From assembly GCA_013398015.1 (NCBI GenBank), contig VZRR01009906.1, positions 797,695-861,694 on the forward strand: a stretch of 64,000 bases of DNA, read 5' to 3'. Source of the stretch: Oreocharis arfaki. Lineage: Eukaryota > Chordata > Aves > Passeriformes > Paramythiidae. Shown here piece after piece: positions 38,397 to 49,830 of this stretch. Under the pieces are notes generated by a model. That model saw only the letters and a program-made list of their open reading frames with translations. It was not told the origin of the DNA and searched no databases. The position numbers and the translations under genes were made by a program. Positions within the stretch are counted from its first letter, which is position 1; the number at the start of each line of letters is the position of its first letter.

Positions 38397-41300
38397 GTAA
38401 AAACAAACTTATAAGAAAGAGGGCTGTGTTAAGGTGACTCTTTTTGGTGCTCGTGCAGTAGCAGATGGTGCCTATGTGGTAGAACTTTCAAGAAGTTTGT
38501 ACAGAAGCAGTTACATAGTACTTTTAGGGACTTGTCAAGCCCTTTTGACTGGAAAAGCACCAATTTTACTTCAGGAACACAGCTGAATGCCGTGGGGAAG
38601 AGTTGCTAAAGCAAAGCTTGTTTTACCTTCAAACTAAGCATTGAAATGTGTTTCATTAAAGTGCAAAGATCTGCCCATTGGGAGCTCAATTTCGGATGTT
38701 GTTGTTTGTTTAAGTAAAAATGATTACAAATTCCATATATGCTTCTGATGGGGGTTCTGGACTTACTGTCTGTGGAGAATATGGGGTAATTGTGTATTGA
38801 TCGTAATGGAACATTGCACAAAATTAAACAGTGATTTATTGACAAACAATTCCTTTTGAAACACAGGTACAATTGGTCATGTAGCCCATGGAAAGTCGAC
38901 AGTAGTCAAAGCTATATCTGGAGTTCATACTGTCAGATTTAAAAATGAACTGGAAAGAAATATCACAATCAAGCTGGGTTATGCTAATGCAAAGGTGAGT
39001 CATTACTGTAAATGTAGTACCTATGTTGCTAATATACTTCAGGGGGGATGTAAGCTTATAGGTAACTGACCCTGAGGAATTAAACTTTTTTTCAATTAAA
39101 AAAATTACAGATTTACAAGCTGGATGATCCAAGCTGCTCTCGACCAGAGTGTTACCGATCCTGTGGAAGTAGCACCCCAGATGAGTTCCCTACAGATATT
39201 CCTGGCACCAAAGGGAACTTTAAACTAGTCAGGTAACTGCTTTGAATGACTGGAATAAATTGTGTTTACTTCTTTTCTATGAAAACAGGATCAAGCCGTG
39301 AGCTGAATGGGTGCTGGCAGACTACACATTCTTAGATGGGGCACCCCTGAGCTAAGATGTTGTCTAAACTGTCCTGAATTCCTTGGTGGTTGGTGGTGAT
39401 GGGCACTCCATGGTACAGCACAGCTGTGTCTGCTGTCCTCAGCTACTTGCAGGACTTTGAAGTGAAATATTTCTGCTATTGATTTAAGTACTTTTTAAAC
39501 CAGCCAGATTGAGAACTAATGTGGACCTCACAAATGCATCTTTAAAATTCCTTTTGGGAGGGTGACCTTTGTAAAACTTTTTCTTCCTAAAGACAGAGTT
39601 TTCAAAGCTTTTTAAATGAATATATGAAAGCCTCATGCTTAATGTGAGATCAGGTCTCTCACTGGAGGCCAAGTGTTCTTTATTTACTGGATTTCTGGTA
39701 TAGCACGGTTTTTATGGATGCTTAGTAATCACAACAGTTGTTACGTGGGTCTGCACAGTGATTGGTCAAATGAGAGTAGTCATGAAGACTGTTGTACAAG
39801 AGTCTTAGTTTGTGTTTATGATAAAATACATAGGGGACTGTAACCACATGTCTTTCCTTTTCTCAGATTCCCAGCAGAGCACTTGTACTAAGATTAATTT
39901 CTGTTAGAGTGTGACAGGCAGGCAGCCATTGTGAAACAACTGGTTAAAAGCTTTGTATTCTTTATCCTGTTGGTTATTTGCTTGTAGTAGATTTCTAACA
40001 TCATCAGCAAAGCAGCAGATCAGTCCCTTGCTTTGGTGGCCTGCCACTAGAAACAAGGATTCTTCACTGGATAGGTTCAGGAAAGAATATAGTGAATAGA
40101 ATATTGGTCTGCACAATAAAATCATAAGGTTTGAAATGTAACATCATCTCTGTAGACAAATCTTTGAAGTGCAGTTATAACCATGTAATTAAAGATGCTT
40201 AATTTCCTAAAAATTGGAGAATGGGAGATGCCTTTTAAAAGAGATAAGAGGAATCACATTTGGTGTGTTGGGGTTTGGGTTAGTGGTGGTGGGTTGGTTT
40301 GATTTCGTGTTTTTATTCTGGTGAATTTAACTCTAATCTAATTTACAAGTAAATTGGGGAAATATTAAAGAGGAACATAATGTGGATAGGTGGTATGAAA
40401 ACTGAGAAGAAGTATTCAGTAACTGCTCAGTAGCATTTGTGTTCTTTTAGAACTTTTTTGAAAATATTTTTGAGATGCTGCTTTTCAGCATCTATTTCAA
40501 AATGTTTATCTATTTTAAGGATACTTTTAACTTAGTCTGCCTAATCGCTGACATTAATCAGTCAGAGGAATTGCTGATAACGGGCCTTTGGATTTCTCTT
40601 TCACCTTCTCTTACAACAGGCATGTCTCTTTTGTGGATTGTCCTGGGCATGATATTTTGATGGCTACTATGTTGAACGGTGCAGCAGTAATGGATGCAGC
40701 TTTACTGTTGATAGGTAACAATTGCTACCCAAAAACAGAGCTCCATTTTGTAATATCATGTAGCAACTTTATATGGGCTTTAAAATCTCCTGGGGTGTGG
40801 TGAGCAATTTAAACAAGTGAATGCTTTTGAGATGTGTTAAAGAAAATAAAGTTGTGCTAAAAGGGCAGCGTACTCTAACAAGCTAGCTTGTTTTAAGCAC
40901 AGCTATCCATACTCACTAGACTGGTAGCTGGCCCCATTGATAGAAGATAGGTAACATGAAACCTTGTAGTAGTATAGTACTGTAAAATTTTTATCACTTT
41001 ATGGAAACAGATTAGCTGCAAGGACATTTGGAGTTTCTCTGAAGGCTTGGTTTCCTTTAAATATGCATGTAGTCTTTGCCATACAGTGGAGTTCACAAAC
41101 AACGGTACAAACAGTAAACCCGGATAGATATGGACAAAATTTAAGTACAGGAGATTTAATTTAATCTGGACAACTTTTATTCTGATTAGCAAGCAAAAGG
41201 AAGTGAGTAAAACTAATTTATATATATATAGAACATTATAGTGTTCTGTAGTGATATATAGCAATTATCTTACCTTGATAGGATATGTCAGCAAAAGAAA

Positions 41301-44300
41301 AAAAACAGCTTCAGATACTGTCATTTAAAGTCTGAGATAAATGATAAGCTGTCATTTCTTCTGCCTGTTTATCTCTAGAAAGTGTGATAGACCAAACTTC
41401 AAGCAAGATTAACCACCATAATGGCACATCAGCCAAAGCTGGCTTCTTAGATGGCTGAAATCTAAACCATACTGATAGCAGCCCTATTCACATACCTGAT
41501 AGAATTATAGTGTAACAGAGTTTGGGGATCTTGGTATTTTTATGACTTTACTGATAAGAAAATGTTATAATATTTCTTGAAAGGTGATTTGTCTATTATG
41601 TTACAGTCAGCACTGAGACATCTGAAGAGCTAAAGGAGTAAATCAAGTTAGGTGTTGGTATCTTTGGATATTTTAGGCGTGTGTTCACTGGGAGCAGGTA
41701 AAATGGGGGAACCTCTCTGGTAGCCTCTCATCTGTCCTGCATTGTGTGGAGGCTGCAGCCAGCAGTTATGGGGGAGAATAGGTGCTTGTTGACTTGGTTG
41801 TTTCATGTGTAGCTTACTGAGGGACAACTGTCTTTTTCTTTTTTTTTTAATACCATGATAGTGGGTGTGGAAGTAGGTGTCCTAACTGTAGGAGTTTTGT
41901 CCATCTTTATAGTTTCTGTATTCCAGTTACTTCTCTTCTTTCAGCTGGTAATGAGTCCTGCCCTCAACCTCAGACCTCGGAACATCTAGCTGCTATAGAA
42001 ATCATGAAACTGAAGCACATTTTGATTCTACAGAATAAGATTGACTTGGTGAAGGAGAGCCAGGCTAAAGAACAGTATGAACAGATTCTTGCATTTGTAC
42101 AAGGTAAGTTTTCAAGAGGAGAAGTCCAGCGAGAGTGGTGGAAATTCGGTGTTGAGACATGGATATAATGGTTTTCTGTATGTTCATAGAAAAGCTTGTC
42201 TTAGACGATGCTGGTGTATCTGGTCTGTTTATGTGAAAATTAGACCCTGGGAGTTGTGCTTCTTGCCTGTTTCAGACTGCTTGCATACGATAGTGTTGCG
42301 GCTCTGGGTCAGAGCTCTAGATGTAAAACTAATAGCAGTGGCTCTTACATAGTAGCTTTCAGTGGATTTGTGATTTCTTCCTGGATTGTTTCTTTGGTAG
42401 AGATTTCACTGTGATTTTACTGCAGTGCAGGAGAGAAGGAATCTGTACTTGTTAGGGACACATTGTAGGTATAAATATATTAATTTTTTTTTTATCTTAT
42501 GACAAAAGATGTGTCTTTCAACTGTCTGTGTTAATCCAGTTTGGGCAGTATTATCCTACTCTGTAAAGTTCTGCTCACCTTTGTAGTGCTTTGAGTTTTA
42601 TCTTTCCCAGGAGCTTCCACTGTTATCCCTGTTTATCTGCAGTATGTGGAGTATGTGACAAGCTGCAGAGCTACATTGTCACCATCAGAAGTAGCCAAGG
42701 AGTCTGTCTTTTTTTTTTTTTCTTTTTGTAGTTCATAATTGTTGCCTTGCAGAAGCTGTTCATAACAACTCTGTCAGAGTGGCTTGATGTGTAAATCTGG
42801 AGTTTGAGAACTGAAGCTGTCACAAGAAACATAGATGAAATTAAAACTAATGATGTCTAACAAACCTGGATTACTAAATACATTCTTCTGTAAAATTAGG
42901 ATTTTTCTAAAATACGTATTTGTATTTCAAAATTTGAAAAACAGAAATCATTAAATTAACAGGAAATTTAGCTTGTCATAATGAAATCTGACTGTAAAAT
43001 TGATACTGATGTAACCAATACTGGGATATTGATCTCTCTTAGGAAATCTTAAAAATACTTCTGATCACAATGTAGGAAGTGAATTCTCCCTTAGAATGGA
43101 AGATTATCTTGCACATTTTCAGAATGCCTCAAAAAGTTGGTGTGGCTGATTTGAGCTAAAACTTCGAAGGGAAGGATAAATACTCTGATACTGCTTTGGA
43201 AATACACATAGAACATGCCATGAAATTCATTAGTATTTTTAACAAGGGCAAAACATTTGAGCCTTATAAAGGCTCAATGTTGAATTTCATTTTGTTTTAG
43301 GTACAGTTGCAGAAGGAGCTCCAATAATTCCAATCTCAGCACAGTTGAAATACAACATTGAGGTGGTTTGCGAGTACATAGTGAAGAAAATCCCGGTCCC
43401 TTTGCGAGACTTCACATCTGAACCGAGGCTCATTGGTATGTAAATGCTCAGTCCTGAGTGCCTGTGGCCAAACATTTTTTGAATGTGCCTAGCACATGCT
43501 GAGTGCCTTAAACAGAGGTGGGTTTAAAAGGGGTATTTAGAACACTCTTATTTTAAAACTTGCATGTTTTCTGGGAGCTGTATTGTTTGTTCACTGTTAA
43601 TTGCTGTTGGTTTTGTATATATTCTGTGCATATGACAGCACTAAAATGCAATAAAAGTGAGAAATTTGTCTGTGTCTTAAAAAAATCCCTTTAATTGTTA
43701 TGAATTTAGTTCTGATTTAATAAAATAGTGACAAACTGATTAATTTGATAATTATATTATTTCCATGGAAATATTTTGGGTAGCTTGGTTAGATCTTTTG
43801 TGTTAATCTCCTGTTTCCTGGTTATAATTGTCAAAGTCTCAGTTCTTGTCCAGCATACTATGAAATGCAGTTCCTACTATGAATGCATTTGTTTGCCTTT
43901 TTTTCAAATAATCCAAGGGAGTCCTACATATGCATAAAAATGCATAAAAATTGGCCACATTACATCAAGGTTACAGTATTTAACTGAGTACATTAAACGA
44001 AGTTTTGGCATTCACGATTAACATTGTGAATGTTGATGGGGCTTCGTAAAATGTTTGATCGTTGCTTTCTTTTTCAGATACAGATTTTTAAGTTACTTTC
44101 TGCTCTGCAGAAAAAGTCATAAGAAACATTTATATATGAGCAGTTTAAATGGTTTTGGGAATAAAATCAACAGTCTGCCTAAAAATTGGGAATAAGATAT
44201 TGATTGTTCTGGTTTTGTAATATTTATAAATGTGTATATACTTTCTTAAGAACAGAGAAGCAGTCAAAGTTGCTAAAGAAAGACACTGTTTAAAAATCTG

Positions 44301-47300
44301 ATATTAAATATAAACCTGGTTATGGTCTCTTCAGTAATCAGATCTTTTGATGTCAACAAGCCTGGCTGTGAAGTTGATGACCTTAAGGGAGGTGTAGCTG
44401 GTGGCAGTATTCTAAAGGGTGTTTTAAAGGTAACCCTTTCTCTTTCTTGACTGGAAATGTGTAATGACGATGAATAGAGTTTTTCCATGCCTACTGCAAA
44501 ATGTATCTATATAATTGATTTTTTAAAAAACTTGAATACAGTCAGATGGCACTTATCCTTTCTGTCTGTACTTCATTTTTACTTCACAGTTTCAAAATAC
44601 CAGAACAAGAAGCACTGGTTTTAATTTTTTGAATATATTATTGTAGGCTTAAATTTTGCTAATAATGATAACAGATTTAATCCTTTTAAAAAATGGAAGG
44701 AGCTGGTTTTTTCCTGTCCTACCACTTTCAATTGCTGAATTATTGTGGGGGAGAGGAGAGCAAAAGAATTTTAAAAGCAGCTTGGAAGTGTCTGTGGGTT
44801 TTCACAGGTCCCACTTCCCCATTTAAGTATTCTGTATATTTTGATTTTTTTATTTTGCTTGCTTGTCAGCAATAGATGGAAACTTTAAAAGTTGCTCTGA
44901 TAGGCTGGAGAGCAAACTATGTCTTTGAACATTTATATGGCTTGTACTTTCTTTCGTTTGCAGTGTATTGATGTCGATCAGTTACACTGATTGAAATAAC
45001 TCAATTTTTCTCAGTGCTGAAATATTTCTAAATTAAATGCTGTGTTTAAAAATTCAACTGAAATTTAGATGTTGGAATTATTGCTGATAAAGATCCTTTG
45101 CTAAAGCAGTTTTACAAATTGTATTGAAAAGAAAATCAGTTGTTACATTTGCTGTAAGTATTGTTCAATTTGCAGCAAATGGTGCAACAGAAATCCTAGA
45201 AATTCTACAGTAGCCCAGAACCAGAGACTTGTATAAGAAGTAGATCTTAAGATATATAAGTCTTATCTGTGACTAGTCAGCTTTGTATTCCTGTAAAATA
45301 ACCAGTTAATCACTTTTTCACTTTTGTCATTAGGTGGGCCAGGAAATTGAGGTGCGGCCTGGTATTGTGTCCAAGGACAGTGAAGGAAAGCTCATGTGCA
45401 AGCCAATCTTTTCCAAAATTGTGTCACTCTTTGCTGAACACAACGATCTACAATATGCTGCTCCAGGAGGCCTTATAGGTAAGAATCTTACAGAAAGATT
45501 TGTTTCTTCATGCTTGTTGAAAACAGTTGGTTTCATTCAGCAACAAATTTCAGTGTAATTTACAAAAATACAATGAGCAATTTTAGGTAATTCATTTATG
45601 TAAAGAGAGGCAGGGTTGGTGTGAAAAATGGGTATTTAAGGCATAAATAATTTTCCTGAATGTCACTGGCCAATGCAGATCAGCTTGCACTGTTCACTGT
45701 ACCAGCTTTAACAGTAGAATATTTCTTCATCTGTTTAGACAGAGCTCACAGTCTTGCTGACATTTTGAAAGTGCTGTCCAGGTAATAGGGAATTCCCAGT
45801 ACATTCTCTGTTTCTTTAGATCATCTTCAAATATTTCAGCACATTAAAATGACAGCTACCTTTCGGTTACTCCTTGTGACTTCCCTTGTTGCGTTGTAGG
45901 TGTTGGCACTAAGATTGATCCCACTTTGTGCCGAGCTGACCGCATGGTGGGCCAAGTTCTTGGTGCAGTTGGGGCACTGCCAGAAATATTTACAGAGCTA
46001 GAAATTTCCTACTTCTTGCTGAGACGACTCTTAGGTGTGCGCACTGAAGGAGACAAGAAAGCCGCGAAGGTCTGTGCCCCTTCTTCTGTTTTTCCTGATT
46101 TTGCTTCCTATGCTAAGTTTCAGTAATGAATATATTTCTTTGATCATATGTAGAAATTTTGTCTCTCTTGATACAAGCTTGTCACAAAACTTACCTGCTT
46201 GTTTAATATTGTAGAAGAAGCTTTTCAGAGGAGTAGAAATTCATATCGGAGTAGTTTAAAGCAGCATGAAGTATTTATGTGTCAAGTTAGCTATTTTTCT
46301 AAACATGCTGGTAGTTGTTTTCTTTTGTGATCATGCTATTCATTTGTGCAATAATTAGTTTTACAGTGGTACTGATCTACTTACCACTAACATGCTTTTT
46401 GTAGATTTTTTTCACTGAAGAACTTCTTGAAGTATTTTTGAAATACTCTAGTTGAAAAGCAACTGAACTTGAGGCACAGCACAGACTTGTGTAACACAAT
46501 GTGTTTTACACAAATCATCTAAAAGATTTCCCCTGTTAGCATTTAAATCTATAAACTGCTTCATGCAACAGTAAGTAAAGTGCTTCAGCACTCTCTTATC
46601 CTGGAAATGAACTATTTTAGAAATTTTTTTTTTGTATGTAGGTGTAAGGGAAATGAGAATACATCATCCTTGTAAATAATCTGTATGACATCACAGTTTG
46701 TAACAATATCTCTGGCTGTTTGTTTTTAACACATTATGTGAAATAATCAGTATAGTTTCTAGAAAATGTAGAGAAATCCCAAGAAAGTACATCCTACCAA
46801 GAACTTCAAAACTGCATGTGCAACATCTTTAGGTATTTGTTCTTTTGTATATAAAACTTTATCTACTGACACTGCTGCCCATAGTTTGTGTGTGTATATT
46901 TACAGTGTTTCTCAGCTATATCTTTTTTTGTGGCAAGAAGGTAACAGAAGATACTTGGTACTGTCTGTGCTATTTTTGTTGTAGTACTAAAGCTTGTATT
47001 TCAGAGTTTTGTATGTCTGTCTTCAGGTGCAAAAATTATCGAAGAATGAAGTTCTAATGGTAAACATAGGATCCTTGTCTACTGGAGGGAGAGTCAGTGC
47101 TGTAAAGGCTGATTTAGGGAAGATTGTGCTGACTAACCCTGTATGCACAGAAGTGGGAGAAAAAATTGCTCTGAGTCGAAGAGTTGAGAAACACTGGCGG
47201 TAAGTTGGTGCAAAGCTGGTAGAGTACCTGGTAGCTACATTGTTAACAAAAAAATACATGGATCTGATTTTGTACTAGAATAGGTAAGTGTATGTCTGTT

Positions 47301-49456
47301 TTAAAAATTCTTCTGGATTCCCCTAACACATTGGCACCGTAGTTGTGGAATGCTTCATTTCATTGCTACCCTCTGTTGTAAACAAACGCTATGATTGGGA
47401 GGGTACCTATTAGTTAACAGACAAGGAAGCACCTGAGGTTCGTAGTTTGTTGCCCAAGCTGCCAAGCTGTAAATTGAGCTCAGTAGGAAATCTTGGCAGA
47501 AGGGTTGGGAAATTCTGAAAATGTTAAGCCAAAACCTGTCTTTATGCACACCTCAGTGGCTTTCTACCTGTGGAGCTGCATGTGGTTTCTAGTGCAACCT
47601 GGAAGTAACAGCAGGGGAACAGAGAAGGGATGTTCAAGTGTTTTATGTGCTACAAGCACAGAGGAAAGAATGAAGTATCAACTGGATTGACCCAATCAAA
47701 TTATAAATATAAAATGTCTGACTGCACAGAAGCATCTGGGGGCTGAAAATGATGAACAGAACTGGTTGGCGATTCATTTTATCGTAGTGCCAGACTCTCT
47801 TTAGGTGATTACACATACTGTACCTGTCACGTGTTTCATAAGACTGGATTGATAAGAACATAGGAGTATTTAGATTTGTTGGTTCTGCACAGCCCTTGTA
47901 GTATGAGAGAGCACAGCCATTTTTACAAGAAGTCTGTACTGCATGGAAAGGAACCAAGCTTTCAATATCCATGGATGCGTATTTCTTTTTCAGATGACAA
48001 GAAAATGTAGACAGGAATTTAGTGCTTGTTGTCTCAGAGCAAGATGACAAATTAGGGAAGTGATTATTCTCTGAAAAAAAAACCAAGGCAAAAGATAACA
48101 TGTCTTGAACAGGAGGAAAAAAAAAAGGCAGGACCCAAATTAAGTCAGGTAAAACAGAAGGAAGAGGAGAAACTATATTAGAAATTATGCTTTGGTTTTT
48201 TTTTTTTAAGCTGTAAACTGATAGCTTGTGCAAACTGTAATGTGTCTTTTGTTGCTTCTGTAGATTCCTTCCCAGTTAAAAAAACTTGACCAAATATTAC
48301 CCAAAAAACCCATCTGTCTCTGGATTATGAGGTGGGAAAATAGGGGCAGCCTGCTGTAAAGATAGTTATTGAGAAGTTGATTCCTGGGCTGTATTAAAAA
48401 GATAAAGACAATGTAAGGAAAGTGAAAGTTGAGAAAAGGGAAAGAAGGCGAACTGGAAAAAGCAGCATAATCTAATTGGAGTAAAGATCATATACAGTTG
48501 GTACTGTGAAAAGGAATTTGCAGCGTGAGACAAAGGAGTCCTGAAAATACAGAAGAAAGTTCATAAAGCAAGACTAAAAAGAGGTATAAAATAAAAAGGA
48601 AATACAGAGATGCATAGAGAGAAGTTCAACAGCAAATGGGGTACACCAGTGATTTCCAAGGATCAGTGAATTCAAAGATGGTCAAGTCATGACCTATGAG
48701 TATGGTACTAAAAATTAAGAAGTGCTGATCTAATAACCTTTGGGTTCTTTCTTGGTGTCCCAAGACAGGCTCTACTGCTTAGCAAGGTAAATTGAGATGC
48801 ATGTGTGGTTTCTCACCTGAAATTGGAAAGGTTTTGAATGCAGTCTTATTAATAATATGAAATGCCTGCTGACTGTGGAAATGGATGTATTCTGAGTTTC
48901 TTTTTACAAGCATGTTTTTCTGAGGCAATAGTGGCCTGCAAAAGAGGCCTTCACTTTCCTGAATATAAGTAGCAGCACTTGCCCAAGAGTTGAGTTAAAC
49001 TGTTCATTGAGAGTTAAAGCTGTTTGTACTCTTACTGAATTTTCATTTCTGTTTGAACGTAATGCAACACTTCAGACACAGGTGAAAGAGATCAAGCTGT
49101 GAATAGATCTGCCATCCACCAGTACAACATAAGTTGCAATAGTTTCAGATTTTCAGCTTACTGTTCAGGAGTACACCCATAGCTGGTTACAAATGTCCTC
49201 TGTCTTTCACCCTTTTCTGTTCTGTGTTTCCACTAAGCAGGTTTAGTTCCTGTAGGATGTTTTGGGTGGGAGACAAGTGTAGAAAATTCAAACTGTAGGA
49301 ACTGAAGGCATACAAAGGACAGAAGGATGTTCATTTATACAGGATATTTCTGACTACTATTAAAAGTAATTATAAACCTTTTCTTTTTGCAGTTTAATTG
49401 GTTGGGGTCAGATCAGAAGAGGAGTGACAATCAAGCCAACTGTTGATGATGACTGA
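38333..49456 (+). CDS. EIF2S3: EIF2S3, eukaryotic initiation factor 2 subunit gamma (exons 2-12)
   Basis: Eleven exons totalling 1350 nt encode 449 residues plus stop, from DVTKLTPLS to TVDDD. With the expected 23 codons of exon 1 this gives 472 aa, the usual length. eIF2-gamma is the GTPase core of the eIF2 heterotrimer, binding GTP and initiator Met-tRNA and joining the 40S subunit in the cytosol. GTPase motifs, in full-length numbering, are G1 GHVAHGKS (48-55), G2 NITIK (76-80), G3 DCPG (134-137), G4 NKID (190-193) and G5 SAQ (225-227). A Cys-containing insert [10 protein letters not shown] (96-105) is the family's knuckle. Domains II and III follow. Every junction is GT-AG and keeps phase. 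All motif residues are intact. Exon 1 is missing only because of the assembly gap. Confidence 0.97.
38867..38994 (+). CDS. EIF2S3: EIF2S3 exon 3 (P-loop and switch 1)
   Basis: A 128-nt exon following ACACAG and ending in AAAG|GTGAGT. It encodes residues 46-87, including the P-loop GHVAHGKST and the switch-1 NITIKLG segment. Its 5' part and the preceding intron have a decayed duplicate near 37838-37990. Confidence 0.96.
39111..39232 (+). CDS. EIF2S3: EIF2S3 exon 4 (cysteine knuckle)
   Basis: A 122-nt exon encoding [18 protein letters not shown] and on to KLV plus two bases of Arg128. It carries the cysteine-rich insert specific to a/eIF2-gamma. Acceptor TTACAG, donor GTAACT. Confidence 0.95.
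40620..40714 (+). CDS. EIF2S3: EIF2S3 exon 5 (DCPGH motif)
   Basis: A 95-nt exon encoding [20 protein letters not shown] and on to ALLLI (residues 129-159), containing the G3 motif of switch 2. Acceptor ACAACAG, donor GTAACA. Confidence 0.96.
41945..42103 (+). CDS. EIF2S3: EIF2S3 exon 6 (NKID motif)
   Basis: A 159-nt exon from [10 protein letters not shown] to EQILAFVQ (residues 160-212), with the guanine-specificity motif NKID. Acceptor TTTCAG, donor GTAAGT. Confidence 0.96.
43220..43290 (+). other. Nested inverted repeats before EIF2S3 exon 7
   Basis: Perfect 10-base arms ATGAAATTCA (43220-43229) and TGAATTTCAT (43281-43290) enclose a perfect 7-base hairpin, GAGCCTT-ATA-AAGGCTC (43259-43275). 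The outer arm ends 10 bases before the exon 7 acceptor, so the structure covers the branch-point region. Confidence 0.7.
43301..43435 (+). CDS. EIF2S3: EIF2S3 exon 7 (SAQ motif)
   Basis: A 135-nt exon encoding residues 213-257, from [15 protein letters not shown] to SEPRLI. It holds the G5 motif and the start of domain II. Residue 247 is Leu where mammals have Pro. Nested inverted repeats lie directly upstream of its acceptor. Confidence 0.96.
44335..44429 (+). CDS. EIF2S3: EIF2S3 exon 8
   Basis: A 95-nt exon encoding [20 protein letters not shown] and on to LKGVLK (domain II beta-barrel). Acceptor TCTTCAG, donor GTAACC. Confidence 0.95.
45334..45478 (+). CDS. EIF2S3: EIF2S3 exon 9
   Basis: A 145-nt exon encoding [20 protein letters not shown] and on to YAAPGGLI (domain II). 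Acceptor CATTAG, donor GTAAGA. The open frame that continues past the donor is intronic. Confidence 0.95.
45900..46069 (+). CDS. EIF2S3: EIF2S3 exon 10
   Basis: A 170-nt exon encoding [20 protein letters not shown] and on to GDKKAAK, spanning the domain II/III junction. Acceptor GTTGTAG, donor GTCTGT. Confidence 0.95.
47027..47199 (+). CDS. EIF2S3: EIF2S3 exon 11
   Basis: A 173-nt exon encoding [20 protein letters not shown] and on to RRVEKHW plus two bases of Arg (domain III). Acceptor TCTTCAG, donor GTAAGT. Confidence 0.95.
49393..49456 (+). CDS. EIF2S3: EIF2S3 exon 12 with stop codon
   Basis: A 64-nt coding part that completes Arg and encodes [20 protein letters not shown], then TGA at 49454-49456. 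Acceptor TTTTTGCAG. Confidence 0.96.
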
Positions 49457-49830
49457 AGAACAAAAGAGGGCTTCATTTTTAAAGATGAAGTGCCTATTTC
49501 TATTTTGGAGGGGGTGTATTTTCACAGTGGAATTGGAAGCTGTGCAAACAGTATCTTTGAGTTGTATGGCTGTCCTCGTACATTTTATTGAATTTTACCC
49601 TCTTACTAAAATACTAGTTACTATCACCATTAAAAGTGTAAAAGAATTGGCACGGAAGTGGGTTGAATTATCCACATTTTAGTAGAAATTAATTGTACAT
49701 GTCTCATGGCATGTCTAATTTATGTTACTTTGTGTTTCAGACATATCTGTTTAATATCAGTCAAACCAGCCCCAGTGTAACACACAAACCATGAATCTGG
49801 TATTGAAATAAAAAATTGCTTTTTTTCATT
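49457..49830 (+). other. EIF2S3: EIF2S3 3' UTR
   Basis: Short 3' UTR following the stop, with AATAAA at 49807-49812 and a T-rich stretch just beyond. A second AATAAA at 50432-50437 could give a longer alternative form. The open frame from 49443 is UTR, not coding. Confidence 0.75.
49807..49812 (+). terminator. EIF2S3: EIF2S3 polyadenylation signal
   Basis: Canonical AATAAA about 350 bases after the stop codon, followed within 10 to 30 bases by a T-rich region. It fits the short 3' UTR typical of this gene. Confidence 0.75.

Noticed and set aside
49443..49682. 79-codon plus-strand frame after the EIF2S3 stop
   Set aside because: It is a different frame inside the last exon and 3' UTR; EIF2S3 ends at its conserved TVDDD terminus.
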